A stretch of DNA of 64,000 bases. Origin: Ixodes scapularis. Its lineage: Eukaryota > Arthropoda > Arachnida > Ixodida > Ixodidae. The notes below the pieces were generated by a model, which saw only the letters and a list, made by a program, of their open reading frames with translations, ran no database searches and had not been told where the DNA came from. The position numbers were made by a program, and so were the translations under genes. Location: NCBI RefSeq assembly GCF_016920785.2, contig NW_024609837.1, positions 21,521,207 through 21,585,206 of the forward strand. The letters are read 5' to 3'. Shown here piece after piece: positions 43,491 through 55,310 of the stretch. The first letter of the stretch is position 1. Every line of letters starts with the position of its first letter.

Positions 43491-43754
43491 TTCGGCGCTC
43501 TGGCCGTCACCGCAGTTTTATTAGCGGGCCGTGGCAAGAAACCGGAAGTTGCTTTGTGGATATATGTTCGGCCCCGAAGCAGGAAACGTTACTGTATAAG
43601 ATAACGATGCCGGCTAAATAAGATATCCCGTTCGTTTTTGAAGACGTTCTAAAAATAAACTCTTCGGGGTACGCAAAGCTTTACAGCCTAGTCGTCGACA
43701 GTTGTCGTAATCCCGAAAGCCGCAGTCGCACTCCCTATGCATAAAATATATGAA

Positions 43755-43755
43755 C

Positions 43756-43781
<26 letters not shown>
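43755..43781. repeat. AT/AC microsatellite
   Basis: About ten AT units followed by ACACACAC. Confidence 0.9.
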
Positions 43782-43786
<5 letters not shown>

Positions 43787-43939
43787 GGTTATTCGCAGAC
43801 GTGATCTCAAAATTGTCTTCGGACATGCCTCAGGCATCTTCGAATCACGTTTTCTCCAGTCATACGTATGCTTCTAACATGTCCGCTGACGCTTTTTGTG
43901 TGACCAATGTGACAGGGCGGTCATACAAAGAAGGGTGGA

Positions 43940-44337
43940 TGGATGGATGGATGCTAATGGCTCTATACCCTTTGTAACGTGCGATAGCTTGCGCCACCTA
44001 GCCTAAGAAACGCGCCTCAGACAGTGCCTGCAGGCGATGGATGGATGGATTATGCAAATGTCCATATCCCCTTTGTAACGGGCGGTAGCTTGCGCCACTT
44101 AGCCTAAGAAACGCGCTTCAGACAGTGTCTGCAGCCGATGGATGGATGGATTATGCAAATGTCCATATCCCCTTCGTAACGGGCGGTAGTTTGCGCCACC
44201 TAGCCTAAGAAACGCGCTCCAGACAGTGTCTGCAGACGATGGATAGATGGATTATGCAAATTTCCATATCCCCTTTGTAACGGGCGGTAGCTTGCGCCAT
44301 CTAGCCTAATTGAAACGCGCTCCAGACAGTGTCGGCA
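43940..44337. repeat. 101-bp tandem array, four units with GATG tract
   Basis: CGGGCGGTAGCTTGCGCCAC or its variants recurs at 43979, 44079, 44180 and 44281, a period of 100-101 bases. Each unit carries GCCTAAGAAACGCGC, CAGACAGTGTCTGCAG and a GATGGATGGAT tract. The GATG tract and core recall the 3' end of a retroposon amplified in tandem. Confidence 0.95.
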
Positions 44338-47300
44338 GGCTGACGTTTGTACGATGTATTTAGCGGTGTGGCCGCTGTTTTAATGGGATCGAAAGGCACC
44401 GAGCTATGTTTGCATACGGATGTAATCACGGTTCCTGGACAACGCCCCTCGCTATTTTTTTTTTCTTTTTTTTTGTTTTTGTTTTCTCTCTTGATTTGAC
44501 CCCAACGTTTTGTTTTGTTATATTTTGGTGCCACGGAGGTTGTTATTACGCGACCCCATATTATTGCTAATCTGCGGAGTAGATTCACTGGTTCGATAAA
44601 ACATAAAATAGCGCATTAAAAAAAAATAAAAAAAACGTTGCTGTTGTGTCATACGTGTAACACAATGCGGTCTTCATTGCTGACTGGCTCCCCCCCCCCC
44701 CCCCCCCAACCCCCCTCCCCCATTTTTTTTCCCGGCTAGGTCTGTCTAGTGTGATTCGTGGTAATTAACAGGTGGGATGTTGAAGTCCTAAGGAAGAATG
44801 GGAAAAGTCGGAAATATCCAAGTGGACTTGGAATATTGCGATGATAGGGAAAAATTCAGCTATCTCGTGGAAGTATTAGATGACTACGCCGAGATAAAGG
44901 ACAAAAAAATGTGTGAGGAATTGTGGCGAGCATTGCATCAAATTTGCTTCTTTTTAACTTTATACTGGAAGCTCAAGAGTCATCGCAAAAAGCTTGAATT
45001 TAAAATGTAGCTTTAGGGGGAATTTTGTCTCGAAATTGTACCCGTATGTTTCAGCTTTTGGTTTATTATTTGGCCAGTACCGTAGTGTTGACATGTTCTC
45101 GATTTAAATAGATATCCCCCAGGAGTTGGTACCTTAACAAAAGCCGGGAAATTCCTGTAGATATAAAACCGATAGAAGTAAAGCGAAGTTAAAGTTTTTG
45201 CGCAAGCTTTTGTAGTATAGACTCAAAGATGACGAATTTAATGTGTAGATGGAGCTTGAATAAAGAGCTTGATGTGATATACTCACCCGAAATATGCTTA
45301 GTGGTGGGAACTAAATTTGTGACTTCGTGATTGTCGTTATTGATAGTGATTATTGGAAAGTTTCAAGCTAAACCCTCGTCAGTGGGAAATGCTATACAGT
45401 ATAATAAGTAGACATAATAATATCATCTAGAACTCTCAATTTCTAAAAAAAAAAAAAGCTTGTTGCACTCTGACGGATTTTTTGAAACGTATAAACAATG
45501 TATTAAAATGTAACTACATGTACCCATGATTCCGGCTCATATTTAAATCCTAAATTTATACCCACTTTTGTTTACTTAATATAATAACGAGCGCTCTCTC
45601 TTTAACTTCATTATTATCTCTTGATGTCGGGTATGTGCTTCACAAACAAAGCGTTGAAGGTATTTGAATTGCATGTCGGTTCGCATTAGACCTTTTTGAG
45701 TGAAAATTTTAGAACAACCATTTTATTTATAGCTTTTTCATTGTTTGATAAATTACTTCGCACATAACTCAGGCAACTCCAGAATAGTTTAAGACATTTT
45801 GGAAGGTGATTACACCCCCCCCTTCCCCTCCCTTCTCCTCCCCGGCTCCATAAGATTGCTAACTGCATGACATTATTACGCTAATAAAAAGTGCTATTTT
45901 TGTCCTGTAATCGTCCATTAACCCGTCTTATAGCGATATGAGTTTATTAATTCCAGATTAAGGAATGACACGTTACACCCCTAAAAGCCTCAAAACGCGA
46001 TGTTCGTGGATATTCGTGTACATGATTTAAGAATCCAGACGTCCGTTGTCTGGCTTGGCTCGCTCTACGGCAAACGCCGGGCACGGATCCCAAGTGCAAA
46101 TGGCTGCCCAACTTAGCTTGAATATTGGATGGTCTTCCCGCTGGAAGAAACGTGATTTAAATTTTCTTTCGGTGGGCTTTGAAACTGGCAAAGCGGAGTT
46201 TCGGTTAATCGGCTTAGACTCGTCGACGTACCGAGATGGTTCTAGAGTCTCGTAAGCCACACGAGCTTTTTTTTTATTAACTCTTTATTGAAGTGACATT
46301 GTGAGCTCCTTCTTTCATTTGAATACGCGTCGTTCAATGAATTTGTCCGCGCGGTGTCACCGTTTTTCCGGGGCAGCGCGGCCTCCGTAAAAATTGGAAA
46401 CGGTGGAATAAAATGCAGTGTTACGAAACAGTTCCTCTTGTTTGTGAATTGAAATTTGTTGTATCATAATAGAACTGGAGATGGAAATAATCTGAGTTAT
46501 TTGTTTTCTTATTTATGTTATTTATGTATTTACTCGAATGCCTACATAGACCAGAAGGAATTATCGTTAGGGGGTTACATAAATTAAATACACATTGTAG
46601 AAACGTGTAAACGATGCGGACTTAAAAAAAAAAAGAACATTAATTGTACAACAGTACCTCTAACACGCATCTTTTAAAACTGAAAAGAAGATGGATGAAT
46701 TGACAGTTTCATGATCAAGACGGTTTTATTCGTGAATGATGAAAAGAGAAAAAAGGGCAAAAACATCATTACGGCCTTTTAACTACCGCACGTTTTTTTT
46801 TTGTTTTTTGTTTGTTTGTGGCCGTTTTGTTGTGAAATAAAATATGGGTCCTTCATATATGTACTTTTGTTGGTGCCGGTTTCGTCGTTATGAATTGCAT
46901 AAAAGAATTTTAGGCGTAGGTATTTCACCTGATGAAAAAGACGCTTCCATCTGATATGATTCTTAATGTTAGTAACGATAGAAGTAAACTTGGAATTGCC
47001 ACTTACAAAACAAGAAGCACGTTCTTTTTTTTTATACGTTTCAGCTTGTTGATTAGGTTCTTCATGTGAGGGCCTCATGTGGTACACGAATATTCCAGAA
47101 TTTGCATCACATTGATTGCATACAGTGCTTTCTTACGGTACATAGAGCGGTTTTGGAACTACGTTGAATGAAATTGAATACACCACTAGCTTTGTTAGTT
47201 AAACAATGTATGTGCGTGTTCCACGTCAAGTTAACCATGGAATATTCACACAAATAATTATAATTAATAACGTTGTCGATCACGTGACCTTACAGATAGT

Positions 47301-47489
47301 AATCTGACCTAGCACAGTTTAAATGTTGGTAGCGGTTTCAGACTCAACTTTTTTTATTTGCATACAAATTGTAAACACGAGTGCGTCCATGAATGATCTA
47401 CACGATTATCTTAAATTAAGTCCCTTTCAAGTTATCTTTTTAATGTGACAGCATTATTAAGCCACTTCTCAAAATTTTCAGCTGAATAG
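44338..47489. other. No gene confirmed; AT-rich with two coding-like scraps
   Basis: There is a poly-C tract at 44690-44707 and a C-rich patch at 45806-45845. A 70-codon ATG frame at 44798-45010 is described separately. A minus-strand frame at 46027-46260 reads like protein but lacks an ATG start and has no known domain. A CCTACATAGACCAGAAGG-type motif at 46515-46565 resembles the dispersed motif at 13.5 and 20.9 kb. Confidence 0.4.
44798..45010 (+). CDS. Small uncharacterised reading frame
   Basis: An ATG at 44798 opens 70 codons, MGKVGNIQVDLEYCDDREK, LVEVLDDYAEIKDKKMCEE and LWRALHQICFFLTLYWKL, ending in a Lys-rich tail. It is acidic and amphipathic in the middle, unlike the low-complexity frames around it. 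The start context (GAAGAATGG) is acceptable. I recognise no family, see no promoter or splice sites, and cannot exclude chance. It could be an exon fragment or a retroelement scrap. Confidence 0.2.
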   Translation: MGKVGNIQVDLEYCDDREKFSYLVEVLDDYAEIKDKKMCEELWRALHQICFFLTLYWKLKSHRKKLEFKM

Positions 47490-47880
47490 ATATCCTGTTT
47501 GCTGGCCACAGAAACAGTTTCCCCGCTAAATTTAGCGGAAAAATTTACGTCATGACCTGTGCGCCAATTCAGTTTCCCTGCTAAGTCTAGCCGAAATTAA
47601 GCTACTACTCAAGATTTTCAGTTTATGGGTATCCTGTTTCCTGACCACAGACAGTTTCCCCCTCTAAATTTAACGGAAACATTTACGTCATGACCAAGGC
47701 ACCAATTCAGATTCCCCGCTAAATTTGGCGGAAAAATTGATGTCACGTGACCGAACGTCACTTGACCTATGCAATGGACTAATTCGGCTTCCCCGCTAAT
47801 TTAGCGAAACACACCACGTCACGAACTATGTATGAATTCAGTTTGTCCTCTAAGTTTAGAGAGAAAATTTATGTATGCAC
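47490..47880. repeat. Degenerate repeats around CCCCGCTAAATTTAGCGG
   Basis: The palindromic core CCGCTAAATTTAGCGG recurs in variants (47521, 47575, 47660, 47715, 47791 and 47845 regions), often preceded by CAATTCAGTTTCC and followed by TTTACGTCATGACC. Spacing varies between about 55 and 90 bases, so it is an irregular array. Confidence 0.8.
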
Positions 47881-48417
47881 TGATTCATGTAAAGGAAGAA
47901 AAAGAAGACAAGCGAAACAAACCATGGGCTAGCACCGGATGATCAGCAATCGCTGATCCCGTTGTTGTTCGTACCAAGTGCACTTAGCAGGCAACGGTAC
48001 AGGCGAACACCTGCACGTGTGTGCAGTGACAAATCCTATCGCATTCATAGACCATCACACCTGTAATTCCTAAAATGTTTTTAGAATTTAAAATTCAATG
48101 CCTTTGTAGTGTTGATTAGAAGTAATAATAGGTTGTCGCGTTATGCATAAAAGATTCTTATAGGGGAGATTATTATTAATATTACAGCTTATTAACGCGT
48201 TTTAAAATCAACGCACTGTTAACATTAATGCAACACTACCTCACGAGTCCTTTTCTTGTGAAGGCATACAAATTAGGGATATACGACAGCGCGAGAGCTG
48301 ACATCTGAATAAAAAATAAAAAGATAAAATTACATAAAACGAACAATATAGTAAACAAAAACAATAATAACATCTAGAAGTATCATGACCTGCATTTCTC
48401 GATGTACCAAGAAAATG

Positions 48418-48812
48418 ACTAACTAGGGCTAGTCCTTCGAAAAGAAAGGCTAATATCCTAATGTAGAAAAAAAAAATGTTAGTACGTCACACAATTTATC
48501 TATTGGAAGCGTATTTGAATTAAGATTCAAATGTAGAAGCATTAGATAGCCTGAAAAGAACTTGGATGCAAAGTCATCATCCCGATTTTCGGGGTGAACG
48601 ACATCTTTAAAAAAAAAAGTTACTAACTAGGGCTAGTCCTTCGAAAAGAAAGGCTAATATCCTAATGTAGAAAACAAAAATGTTAGTACGTCACACAATT
48701 TATCTATTTGAAGCGTATTTGAATTAAGATTCAAATCTGCAACTATTAGATAGCCTGAAAAGAACTTGGATGCAAAGTTATCATCTCGATTTTCGGGGTG
48801 AACGACATCTTC
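48418..48812. repeat. 204-bp direct duplication
   Basis: ACTAACTAGGGCTAGTCCTT begins both copies, at 48418 and 48622. The sequence then stays almost identical through GAAGCGTATTTGAATTAAG to GGGGTGAACGACATCTT, with a handful of substitutions. Poly-A runs of different length sit at the ends. Confidence 0.95.
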
Positions 48813-51800
48813 TCAAAAAAAAAAAAGTCCTTGCTGCACCTTGGGTTGGCTGCTCGTCGAGTCGGCCACTGGTGTTGCACAACGCTGACTTCACAATGAG
48901 GTCACCGGAGAGGCCGAGAAAAGGAGCTTACCCAGACACCCCCTTTCTGGCGCAATCAAGCTAAGCGCCAAGTTTTTTGAGGACGAAAACGCCACGCCGG
49001 CAGAATGCTGCCAGTCGTTAATTGCGTGCGAGAAAAATTCCTGCCCTCTTTTAATTATATTTTAACAGTTTCGTATAGTTATTTTGTTAATGCGTTTTCT
49101 TTCTTTCTTTTGTACGACGACACTCCAAAGCTTTGTGTTCTCAGAACGCTTTGTTTTACCCCAAAGAAACAATCAAAATTTAAATGGGCTCCAAGGTTCT
49201 TGAACCGTACATTAGTAGCCCCTAAAGAACATTAGTGCTACTGTAAGAACCCGTTTTTATATATGTTAATCAGTCTATAAACAAAATGCATTGTAACTAC
49301 AATCGATTGAAAAAAAAATTTGTTCAGACTGCTTAGTACTAAAAGTTTTTGAACTACTGTCAATGGAGCTCACAGTAACTTCTGTAATTACTGCCTAAGT
49401 TACCCTACAGATTCCGTTACAGCTAATCTGAACACGCCATCGTTGTGTTTTTTTTGAAGAATTTGAAACGGCAGCAGTCAGGACTCCTCAGAACTGCTCT
49501 GTTATACAAGTTTGCTGCAGCATTATTGTAGGCGCAGGTAGGTGAGCATAGCTACATGATTTACTTCTAAAAGCACTTATACACGCTGAAATCACTTTCA
49601 GACGCCACATGAATGTAGCCATCATAAGACTTATAATACAAATAAAATATTTATATACCGAGTCAATGCAAACTAACAGTTTTTGTTCAAACTAACTACA
49701 TGAGTATCAGTCGCTGCTCTGTCGAGAGCATTTTCTCTTTCTTCTTTGTTCCGTACAATTGATTGTGAAGGATATTGCTTTACCCAGATTTGCTTCAGCG
49801 AAAGTGATCTAGTAAATTCTCTAAACTGCCGTTTAATATAATTTTATACTACTTAAAACTTAAAAGACACTCTTTGGTCTACTAAAAACAAATAATAAAT
49901 CAAATCACGCTCAAACGTTTTTGCAGCATTACTCGTATGTATAACCGGCTACTAGAAATTCTAGTGGTTCTAAATTATTCCGAAGTACCTGTTTAATGTA
50001 GTAATAGTTTAGCAGATGCGCACGACAGTAAAAGCCAAAATCTTGTAATTATTAATCCAAATTTTGTATATACCTTTACCGCCTTCGTTGACGGCTTAAA
50101 AAGCTGATGGCGTGATACGTCCTGCGCATCTAATTATTGCCCCTCGGCCAATCAGATAACGGCGTTAGCCGATAAGGATGCCGAAGACGCAATCGCGAGC
50201 GAAGTTGATGAGCCATGTCCCATATTGGTTCTGCAAAAAACCTTTTGGAACGATATTCCGCTTATTTGTATACTCGGGAAAATCTTACTAGTATTAATAT
50301 TCAGTTACACCGAAAATAATCAAGCACGAGGTTTCACCTTGAGAATTAAAAACGAGTAAAGAATTAAAAAAATAAAAGCGTCGGCAATTGATGTTTTTGC
50401 TTCTACCTGCCACGGAATCAGCAGATGTGTTAATTCTGTTACGAGTACTGTTCAAAACTGTAATTACATTAGCAAGTAAAAATGTGGGGTGCTTGCATGG
50501 TTAAAAAACAAAAATAGTTTTGCTTATATATATATATGCGCCCAACAATAATAACCTAATTACAACACAAGCGTGCTAAATTAGCACTTTCATCATCTCT
50601 GTCATGTATAATTGCCAGCGTGAGGTTTAGAACTTTCAACATCCCACCGCTTCGACATAAGAAAAAGCACCCAAATGAAGTTCAAGCGTGAAAGTTTTAG
50701 TAACTGCCTTCTGCAAGAATTTACATAATAGTTATTGATTGTTGGGCTAAAAAGTATTTCCGCCAGAGTGTTGTACGTCACAAACTCAGCTGTTAAGTGA
50801 GTTCGTCTCACGAACCGCATTATATGCCTTCACAAAGGTTTATTTTTTTTAAATATTTTTTTCACAACGAGCGATCTTTGTTATTTTTTAACGTTTCGAC
50901 GTTGATAAGTTCAAAAGGTATTAATAAATTGTGGTAACAACATAAAACCGAAAATAAGCAAACAAAAACGTGAATTTATTAAAAAATTAAATTGCATTAA
51001 TATTTTGGTTTATGTATGTAAAGCCGTTTTGCTTCGTGGTCGTACCGACCATGCAGAAAAACGCTTTTTGCTGAGAGCAGTGCCACACGAAATGTGCATG
51101 AACTTTAGAAACCTGATAACTCGGAGGAATACACTTTCCGAAATGAACGCAGCGCTGTTGTTTTTGATCTTTGAGATGGCACCTCTCGCTTTTTCTATAT
51201 CGCATGAAGCCGTTATGCGCGACCTGCAAATTCTCTAGAACTGAAAGAAATTCGTGTTTCTCACTTTTCGCTCGTCAATTGAAGAAGTCTCCTTTGCAAA
51301 ATAGTGGGGAAAAATGACGCAAGTAAGGCAAAAAAAACACAAAAAAAACAGAGGCATTCGGTATGACTAATCGTGAGTCATTAGTTGTAGCTTAAACCCG
51401 GCTCGAAACGTAAAAGTGGAAGAAGTGTTTGTTTGGCCTGTATATTTGGCTAAAAATGTAAATGATATTCTTCTATGGTTGATGAGCTTTCATCGTATAT
51501 ATTTGGACTGTTATGTAATTAAAAATACGAACAATTAGAGTTTTACGAATCGTCAACAAGAGCAATATGTTCCACAACGTTGGCAAGTTTTATAATTCTC
51601 CTAGTTTATGAATGGTTATCAACCGTAACATAATGCCTTCGATGCTTTTGCCCATAAAAGTAAAAAAAAAATGTGTCAGTACAGTTTTTGTTTTGAGTGA
51701 AACTTACCTTTATTGCAGATTATCTTTAATATAAACATTAAAAAAAAAAAAAACTTTATGAATTTGAAACAGAAAAAAGGTGACATCCAGAATGGCAATA

Positions 51801-52317
51801 CTCGCTTTAATGTTAAGCACAAAATTGTATTAGCACCCCTTTTTGAGCAAGAAATATAATGCAGTTAAGTTGCTAATTCAACAATGTAAATAGAATATTC
51901 CGCAGCAGTGCCTTCCATTCTTTGAGGTAACCATAGCAAACAAAAACACGAAAGGAAAACCAAAACCAGATTCAGATCGTACACTGTAGGTGGACTTTCC
52001 AAAAGCAACAGTCTAACAGCTTAGACGCAATGCCATTCACGTCCACCTGTCATACCTCCAGTCGCCGGGGCAACCACGTGAAAAGGACAACAGAACGACA
52101 TCCGTCATCCTGCGCCGAATACGACACACGGCAGGGGGACGACGCGGTGCTTTCAACACGCGCGGCCGAAAATCCCTGGTCGCCAAACAAACAGCGACAC
52201 CAGAAGCACGAGCCAATCAACAGAAAGACGACGGCGAATCACATAGAAGAACACACGGGAAAACCCGTAATCAAAACAACAAAAGAAAAATGTCGTCGTG
52301 GAGCATTAATGAGACGT
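48813..52317. other. Long AT-rich stretch, no gene recognised
   Basis: No repeats or exons supported. A GC-richer dip at 50100-50215 and a GC-richer, CpG-containing stretch from 52030 onward break the pattern; the latter leads into the possible exon that follows. Confidence 0.4.
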
Positions 52318-52467
52318 TTACTGGGAAATCATGAGCGCAAGCGAGTCGTGACGCCCGGTCCCCGAACGCAGGAAGAGAGCTGAGCGTATCCGGGATTCAT
52401 CATCGTCATCTGCATCACGCCGGGTCACGTGCGTCCTCGAGAAAGATTTCCCGACACGGTCTTCCAT
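52318..52467 (-). CDS. Possible first coding exon, YY1-like start
   Basis: On the minus strand the ATG at 52467 sits in CACAAGATGGAAG, with A at -3 and G at +4, overlapping a YY1-like CAAGATGG. The frame reads MEDRVGKSFSRTHVTRRDA, an Asp/Glu stretch, then SRIRSALFLRSG, and stops at 52318 after 49 codons. The region from 52030 to 52700 is CpG-rich against AT-rich flanks. I see no clear donor site inside the frame, and open frames also exist on the plus strand, so the evidence for a gene is start context and composition only. Confidence 0.2.
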   Translation of the reverse strand: MEDRVGKSFSRTHVTRRDADDDDESRIRSALFLRSGTGRHDSLALMISQ

Positions 52468-52469
52468 CT

Positions 52470-54496
52470 TGTGGTTCGGACTCCTCCACTCGCGGTCTCG
52501 GTGTTTAATTGGTGTTCTAGCATTTGTGTGTGCTCTAGATAGCGTTCTGTGGTTTTGTTGTTGTATTCCGGATTTGATGAAAAGTGAGATGGGCTGTTTT
52601 CGGTTTCTGTCGGCCCGGGAGTGGGTTTTCGTGCGGTTCGTATTCTCAAGGGCATCGTTGGTCAGCGCCGGTGTTTTTCGGGGGTGCTTGTCGACGCTCG
52701 CTGTGCACAGTTTGTCCTTTTTGTTACGTTTTTTTTAGAGTGTTGGGTTTTGCGCAGGTGTCCTGATGTGTGCGAGCCCACCGAGCGATGTTGCTCAAAG
52801 CAATACATAAAAAAAAACTGTATTCCTTTTTGTTGAAAACTTGTGTGACGCACACTGATGGGTGCAATGTTATCATATGCAAATATCTTGTCTTGCAAAA
52901 TGGTACGATGAAGTAGGTTATAACAAAAAAATTTCGTTCCGACAAACTTATTTAACTACTGCAGTCACAAGATTATTATGAAGTACATAGAGCATCGCTA
53001 AATACTTCTTTATTTGCTACATATTTTATCCGCTAGATTGAGAACCGCTGACAACGCTCACCTTATTTTGTTTCACGAAGGAAATCAAAGTTCGAATCAA
53101 GAACATTAGGTAATTTAATAACAGAAGCAAAATATGAACGTAAGTCCATATTCACAAAAGTCGGTTACTTCGTGGCACTGGTACGTAAAACTTGAAGTAA
53201 TTTTACAAGTTGTGTCAATTATTTCTCCTTCGAGCTATCACAGGAGATAGTTTGAGTGTATCTATTAGGTAAAAAAAATTAAATAAGTGTTTTAGTTTAC
53301 TGCAAACGTGCGATCAGCTTTGTTATGCTAGGCTTTTTTCTCTTTAATTGTATGTAACTATCCTTAAAAGAACCTGCACAACAGAAAAATTGATTGTTCT
53401 TTAGTCACATATTCGCTATTTCGCTCTTCAGATCAGGTATGAACGGACATCAGCAAAGGTTATGGCCGATTTTCGCCACGCGTTTTCGAACCCACTTTTA
53501 CGGCTTTCTGTTTTGGCCACCAGGTGCTGTGAATATCTGGTTCGCTAGGGAAGCCTGGCGACCGAACATACCGCCACAGCTTTCTGCTCTAGCCGCTAGG
53601 TGCCGCCGATTTTTCTGGAGTCGCCAGTACGCCTGAGCCTGTTGTCTTGCCTTGGTTGCACAAATACTTGTTCATCAGGAAGCCCTACTAATGTTATGCA
53701 TGGCACGGGAATAAGAATATAGTCCTCATACACCTAGATTGCAAAAGTGCAGGTGCGTCGCGAATTACTCTTTGTTTTACACCAGGTTAATGGCCCCGAA
53801 AACTTTCTCCTTAATGTTTATTTATTAAAGTACGGAATTTCGTTGCATACTTGGTAGCGGTTACTACAAACTAGGAAATGAATAGAATGAGTGATACGGT
53901 TTAGAGCTATGAAATTTGTACGCAGAGGGTATATTGCACCATGAATATGGTCAGGTTCGGGACGCGAAATTTTTGGCGAAAACAAAATGAGAGATTGCTC
54001 AGTATGTTTAGCCCAATCTGAAATATACTTGACCACAGATTGTGTCTACGGCAGTCCATAGCGATCGACTCAACGCGTTGTACGAGATGGTTTCACATGC
54101 CTTTCTCCCAGTCAACCCGACAGAGAAAACTGCTTCGTAACACCTGCTATGTGATGCTCCAGACACACGGGCGGGAATATGTCGGATGCGTCGTACGACG
54201 CGTCAATCAAAAGACGACCAATCCAACAACATTCGACCAAGCGCCTGCCAATCACGGCAGCAAGTGAACTTGCTTGGCACAGTGATCGGCTGACACCAAT
54301 TTGGTCACCAGTCCCGCGAGCCGTCGGACGTTTTGTCCCGAACTTGTCCGGTGCTGTACTCGTGGAAGATTGTTGCGAAATACCCACGCAGATAACTCAA
54401 TTCTCACTTCCTGTACACTTCATGGACGTAACTGCGAGACGCAGTGTAAGGTTAAGAAATTTTGTTATGTGTTTGTTTAGAAAGCAGGAAGCTGGC
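52470..54496. other. No gene recognised
   Basis: CpG-rich at first (to about 52700), then AT-rich, then GC-richer again at 53440-53640 and 54040-54420. In the last patch a motif like GACCAATCCAACA and GCCAATCACGGC hints at a decayed repeat. Confidence 0.35.
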
Positions 54497-54662
54497 CAGC
54501 CCCAATAGACCCTTGGTGTGTCGCCGCTGTAGATGACAAATTTCGCAATTTTAGCACGACTACAAATCTCCAGCCTTTAATGTGCATCGTGCAGTAGTTG
54601 TACATGACCGCACACCGGTACGATGTTCATCCAGATTGAAACGAGCAGGATTGGAATTGAAC
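54497..54662 (-). repeat. SINE family S copy, inverted
   Basis: CAATAGACCCTTGGTGTGTC, CACGACTACAAATCTCCAGC, GTGCATCGTGCAGTAGTTGT and CCGCACACCGGTACGATG are the inverted family sequence. GGATTGGAATTGAACC at the high end is the B box in reverse. Confidence 0.6.
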
Positions 54663-54863
54663 CAACACCTCCTAGATAACAAGGCCGCAGTACTGATATA
54701 AATGTCGTCATCAGCGACACGAGGATTGCGTCAATGTTCGACGCAACCATGACTCAAAGCCGAGCGCTGTCGCAGAAGTGTTTCCAATCTGTGTCCAGCG
54801 TTGGCCTTTGATGGTGACGCAAAAAAATGTCAGCACTACGGCCTTGTCTTCTAGGCGGTGTTG
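54663..54863. mobile_element. Foldback element 1 between two SINEs
   Basis: CAACACCTCCTAGATAACAA with GGCCGCAGTACTGA pairs with TCAGCACTACGGCC and TTGTCTTCTAGGCGGTGTTG. The arms are about 50 bases. It shares its end sequence with the next element. Confidence 0.7.
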
Positions 54864-54910
54864 ACTGAACCCGTGATCCCTGGGTTCTGCAGCATTAGCT
54901 TTCGCTCAAC

Positions 54911-55150
54911 ACCTCCGGGATACGAAGGCTCAAGCGCTGAAGTTTCCTGCGTCACGAATAAAAAGCCACCGTAGGCCAGAGATTGGACAGGACTACGGCG
55001 TCAGCGTTCGGCTAGGAGTCGTGTTCTCACTGATTGGACACGATTCCTAGCCGATCGCTGACGTCATAGTCGCGTCCAATCTGCGGCCTATGGTGGCCTT
55101 TTTTTGGTGACGCGGGGAAATTCAGCACTTAGGCTTCCTAATCTAGGAGG
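54911..55150. mobile_element. Foldback element 2 between two SINEs
   Basis: CTCAAGCGCTGAAGTTTCC, AAAGCCACCGTAGGCC, CAGATTGGAC-like and GTCAGCGTTCGGCTAGGAGT pair with the right half (ATTCCTAGCCGATCGCTGAC, GCGTCCAATCTGCGGCC, GGTGGCC). The arms are about 110 bases with a very short loop. The ends (CACCTCC...GGAGGT) resemble element 1. Confidence 0.8.
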
Positions 55151-55310
55151 TCCTGGATTCAATACCCACCCCTGCCCGTTTCGATCTGGATGAGGATCGT
55201 ACTGGCGTGCGGTCGTGTATTACTACTGCGTGGTGCACGTTAAAGACCCCGGGCTAGCGGTTGTACTTCACTGGCTAAATTTCTCATCTACAGCTGGAAG
55301 ACTCGTCGCT
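55151..55310 (+). repeat. SINE family S copy
   Basis: GGATTCAATACCCACCCC (B box), GATCGTACTGGCGTGCGGTC, CTGCGTGGTGCACGTTAAAG, CCCCGGGCTAGCGG and GCTAAATTTCTCATCTACAG give a well-preserved copy, opposite in direction to the copy at 54497. Confidence 0.7.

Noticed and set aside
43940..44337. Regular repeats that could be taken for a CRISPR array
   Set aside because: The whole 101-bp unit is repeated with no unique spacers, in a eukaryotic repeat setting with no cas genes.
46027..46260. 77-codon minus-strand frame with natural-looking peptide
   Set aside because: It starts at GTG with no ATG, has no splice signals and matches no family I know. Kept only as a note.
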